Shown: positions 61,507 to 64,000 of the stretch, in pieces
How positions within the stretch are numbered: the stretch's first letter is position 1
How the letters are laid out: each line of letters opens with the position of its first letter
NCBI GenBank assembly: GCA_002786025.1
Contig: NHNW01000002.1
Span: 992,001-1,056,000, forward strand
DNA length: 64,000 nt
Source: Zasmidium citrigriseum
Taxonomy: Eukaryota; Ascomycota; Dothideomycetes; Mycosphaerellales; Mycosphaerellaceae
Reading direction: 5' to 3'
Program-made: the position numbers and the translations under genes
The notes under the pieces: generated by a model
What the model was told of the DNA's origin: nothing
Database searches by the model: none
What the model saw: only the letters and a program-made list of their open reading frames with translations

Positions 61507-63438
61507 TCACATATGCATAGTCGCACTGATCTTGCTCGCTCTCCTCGCAGCTGTCGCCGCCGTTATTTCCTCCGTCATCTCAGTCACCTTGGGTCCGGAA
61601 TAGTTCTTTCGGCCCCAGATGTAGTACCACGCACCCGAGATCGCGAAGCCGCCGACGAAGACAACGCAAGCGTAGTTCATTGAGCTCAGATCGACAGGGA
61701 GCGCGGAAGGCATGGAGAAGAGGGGAATGGCGAACGCGCACCAAGCTGGGATAACGTCAGTATAATACGATCTACCAAATAATACGGGGGATTCCTGACC
61801 GATCGAGACGATGTTACAAAATATACCAAGGGCGCCGAGGTTGAATTTGCCGGATGCAATCGTCTTTCTGCCAGTGAAGAGGGACACTGCAATCGGAATG
61901 ACATAGCTGAGCGTCAAAAAGATGACGCCTGAGCCGTTGAATGCGTTGAAAGCCGCGCTGGATCCAAGGTAGATGAGACCAAGCAGAACCTGGATTGCCA
62001 TGCTAAGAAGCATAGAGGCTAGCGGGATGCCCATCTTCTCGTTGACCTGGTCGAACTTCAGAAGACGAGAGCCTGGGATAGCACCGTCACTGGAAATCAA
62101 TCAGTACGGGGATCATCATGGAAACCGCGATTGCAAACGTACCGAGCGAATGCCCAAGTGCAACGCGAAGCAGCAGTGGTGCAAGAAACTCCGCAGAGAA
62201 TACCCAGGATGATGATTGGCACCGTCAGAACGAAAGCACCGGCCTCATTGCCAATTGCAGATCGAAGGATATCCGGCATTGGCTGTGCAGAGTTGGCGAG
62301 GACGGACAGTTCGGGCAGGACGAAGCAAAGTGGGATCAAGAAGACCAAGCCACAGATCATGTTCAAAACGATCGCTCCGACCAGAGCCTTGGGGACCTGA
62401 GTCGCTGGCTTCTGGACCTCCTCACACATAGAGACGACCATGCCTGTCGCAGAGGTGGCATATGCTCCGTGTAAGAGACCAACGCACCACGCCCAGCCAG
62501 GTGGAGTCCATCCAGAGTTGACCTCAAACCCTCCGAAAGCAAAAGCTGCACTTCGTCGGCCTTCGGCGGCGATGGCGAGGACACAGACGATGATAGCCAG
62601 GACTCCCACGAAGGTGCCAATGACAGTGAGAGTATCCAACATGGGAAGCCACCTGTTCCCCCATGCAGAGATGGCGTTGCAAAGCAAAGTGATGGCCAGG
62701 AAGATGAGGTAGGTCTGCCATTCATTTGCAACAAAGATCCCGTTACCCTCCGCATCCTGGAAGACGTTGATGCATCCGATCAGGAACAGAGTCGTACCGA
62801 AGTTGACGGAGAGGGTGATAATGACGTTGCCCAGGAAGAACGCCCATCCGGTGAGCCATGCAGCGAGTTTACGGCAGTACACTGGCGACAACATAAACGT
62901 CTGGTAGTAGACACCACCAGCCAGGGGGTAGACCTGTGACATGGTAAGCTCACGAACTTTCACGTAGGGTTGGCAAGGGACCGGGATGAGTCAAGACGAC
63001 ATCACGAGCTCTTCCTTTACCGACGCAGTCTCGTCCCGCAAAAGAGCACTATACGCAAAAGCAAATCCGGATCAAACGTACCGAAGTGATTTCACCCAGC
63101 GAAGCGGCGACACAGACCATGAACAAACACACCGCGACCCAACCCCAAATGATACAGGATGGTCCACCACCAATCAAGGGGTAGATCAAGGTCGTCGACA
63201 GACCGTAAGGTACCGAGGCCAACACAAAGGACATGAACGTGACGCTCAATGTCGACCTGGACCGGGCCAGTTGTTGGGTGTATCCGAGCGCTTCGAGGAG
63301 GTCATCGGCGGGTTCGGAGGAGCGGGAGCTGCGAGGGAAGTCTTCCTTGGAGTAGGGGATCTTGGACTCGCGGCGTTGTTGGATGCCCTCACCACGGGTG
63401 GAGCCGTAGTCCTCGGCCATGGCCATGCTGGACGCCAT
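61507..63438 (-). CDS. APC-superfamily amino-acid/GABA/choline-type permease
   Basis: Four exons on the minus strand, 63438-63082, 62933-62143, 62089-61800 and 61745-61507, give 558 residues. The intron between exons 1 and 2 is 148 nt; the third intron is 54 nt, in frame and stop-free, so it could be overlooked. Splicing it restores VSIAWCAFAIPLFSMPSALP, the family form. A hydrophilic N-terminus of about 55 residues precedes about 12 TM segments. Diagnostic pieces are ITSVYPLAGGVYYQTFMLSP across splice 1, HGAYATSATGMVVSMCEEV, KPATQVPKALVGAIVLN and GRKNYSGP near the end. Fungal relatives import GABA, choline, polyamines or amino acids with protons at the plasma membrane. The substrate is not assignable. 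Confidence 0.9.
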
Positions 63439-64000
63439 CGAGGTGGTGGGATCGGATGAGGAGGAGGGAGTGACGAGGCTGCTGCTACTGGGTTGTTGAG
63501 CGGTAAGTAGGAGTCTGTCACTCGGCTTCTTATTACGGTGTTGAATGGTCCGGGTGTTGGCGCTTTCGGGCGTGGTTGCTGTGGGCTCTCTGTATCCTCT
63601 CGCACGGGTCTCTGGCCTATCGGTTTCAAAATTGAGTGTCGCGTAGGGCTGTTATCGAGTCGCTTCTGGGTTCACGGGCTGCTCTGGGTAACTGATTCCA
63701 ATCCCGGTTATGGATTCCTGTCGATATGTGATCGTCGCTCTGGAAGGATGTGGATGTCGCTTTGGGGAGTCGAGGTCAATCAATGCGAGATGAAAGACAC
63801 TGCCGGGTCGATCGTCGATAGTAGCGTGTGAGGGGAAACTGTTGCGATGGTGGTGCACAGCAGAAAAGCTTGGTATGTCGTTTCCTTTTTCCTCTATCCA
63901 ACAGCTCTCTCTGGCAGCGAAACGAACACAAAACGAAGCTTCGTCTAGAGAGACGAGGTCCAAGATTGGAAAAGAGAAAGAGGCAGTCACCCGTTGATGA
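63439..64000. other. upstream region of the permease, to the window edge
   Basis: No gene is supported. ORFs at 63538-63831 (+) and 63652-63990 (-) lack family features. Confidence 0.4.

Noticed and set aside
1..64000. CRISPR arrays, operons and ribosome binding sites
   Set aside because: The sequence is eukaryotic (spliced genes, Pol III 5S gene); no CRISPR-like spacing was seen, and the 58.9-59.5 kb array is too irregular for one.

Overview
The window looks like a nuclear segment of a filamentous ascomycete (Pezizomycotina). A dothideomycete is my best guess, but that is only inference. The reasons are many short GT-AG introns (mostly 47-66 nt) with CTAAC/CTGAC-type branch sites just before the acceptor, fungal-only families (Zn2Cys6 regulators, ROT1, SAS4 domain, DUF6697-like protein, NmrA-like protein, UNC93-like MFS) and a solitary 5S rRNA gene of fungal type. 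Exon coordinates were built by hand from frame continuity and splice signals. Most models close exactly in phase.

Region 1 (about 1-31 kb) is accessory in character. It holds an NmrA-like reductase (cut by the window edge), a flavin amine oxidase, a secreted metallo-beta-lactamase-fold protein, a cytochrome P450, an 8-cysteine small secreted protein, a broken-looking Zn2Cys6 regulator, a conserved fungal unknown, a secreted type-B carboxylesterase, a D-2-hydroxyacid dehydrogenase next to an allantoate-permease-type MFS transporter, a GNAT acetyltransferase, an intact Zn2Cys6 regulator, a GPI-anchored PEBP protein, a methyltransferase, and an UNC93-like transporter next to a flavin oxidoreductase. 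A MITE-like element at about 8.16-8.36 kb has a partial inverted copy at about 4.02-4.18 kb. These two copies bracket the P450 and the small secreted protein. A TpA-rich, ORF-free tract at 10.6-11.1 kb looks like a decayed repeat. The region ends near a 5S rRNA gene at 30303-30421.

Region 2 (about 31.8-61 kb) is mostly core eukaryotic machinery: a SAS4-domain protein, ATG14-like protein, the importin MTR10, SmE, 5-formyltetrahydrofolate cyclo-ligase (broken in the assembly by an N-gap that is very probably artefactual), ROT1, SAP30-like protein, mitochondrial DnaJ MDJ1 and BRO1. A few small or unknown proteins and an SDR lie between them. Several pairs are divergent and share 330-460 bp promoters (ATG14/unknown, MTR10/SmE, cyclo-ligase/ROT1). 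Downstream of BRO1 a degenerate array of about 65-110 bp units has conserved internal spacing. The window closes with an amino-acid/GABA-type permease.

No secondary-metabolite backbone enzyme, CRISPR array, tRNA or intact transposon was seen. The best candidates for something undescribed are the MITE-like pair, the spaced-motif array at 58.86-59.53 kb, the 8-cysteine secreted protein and the unknown conserved genes.
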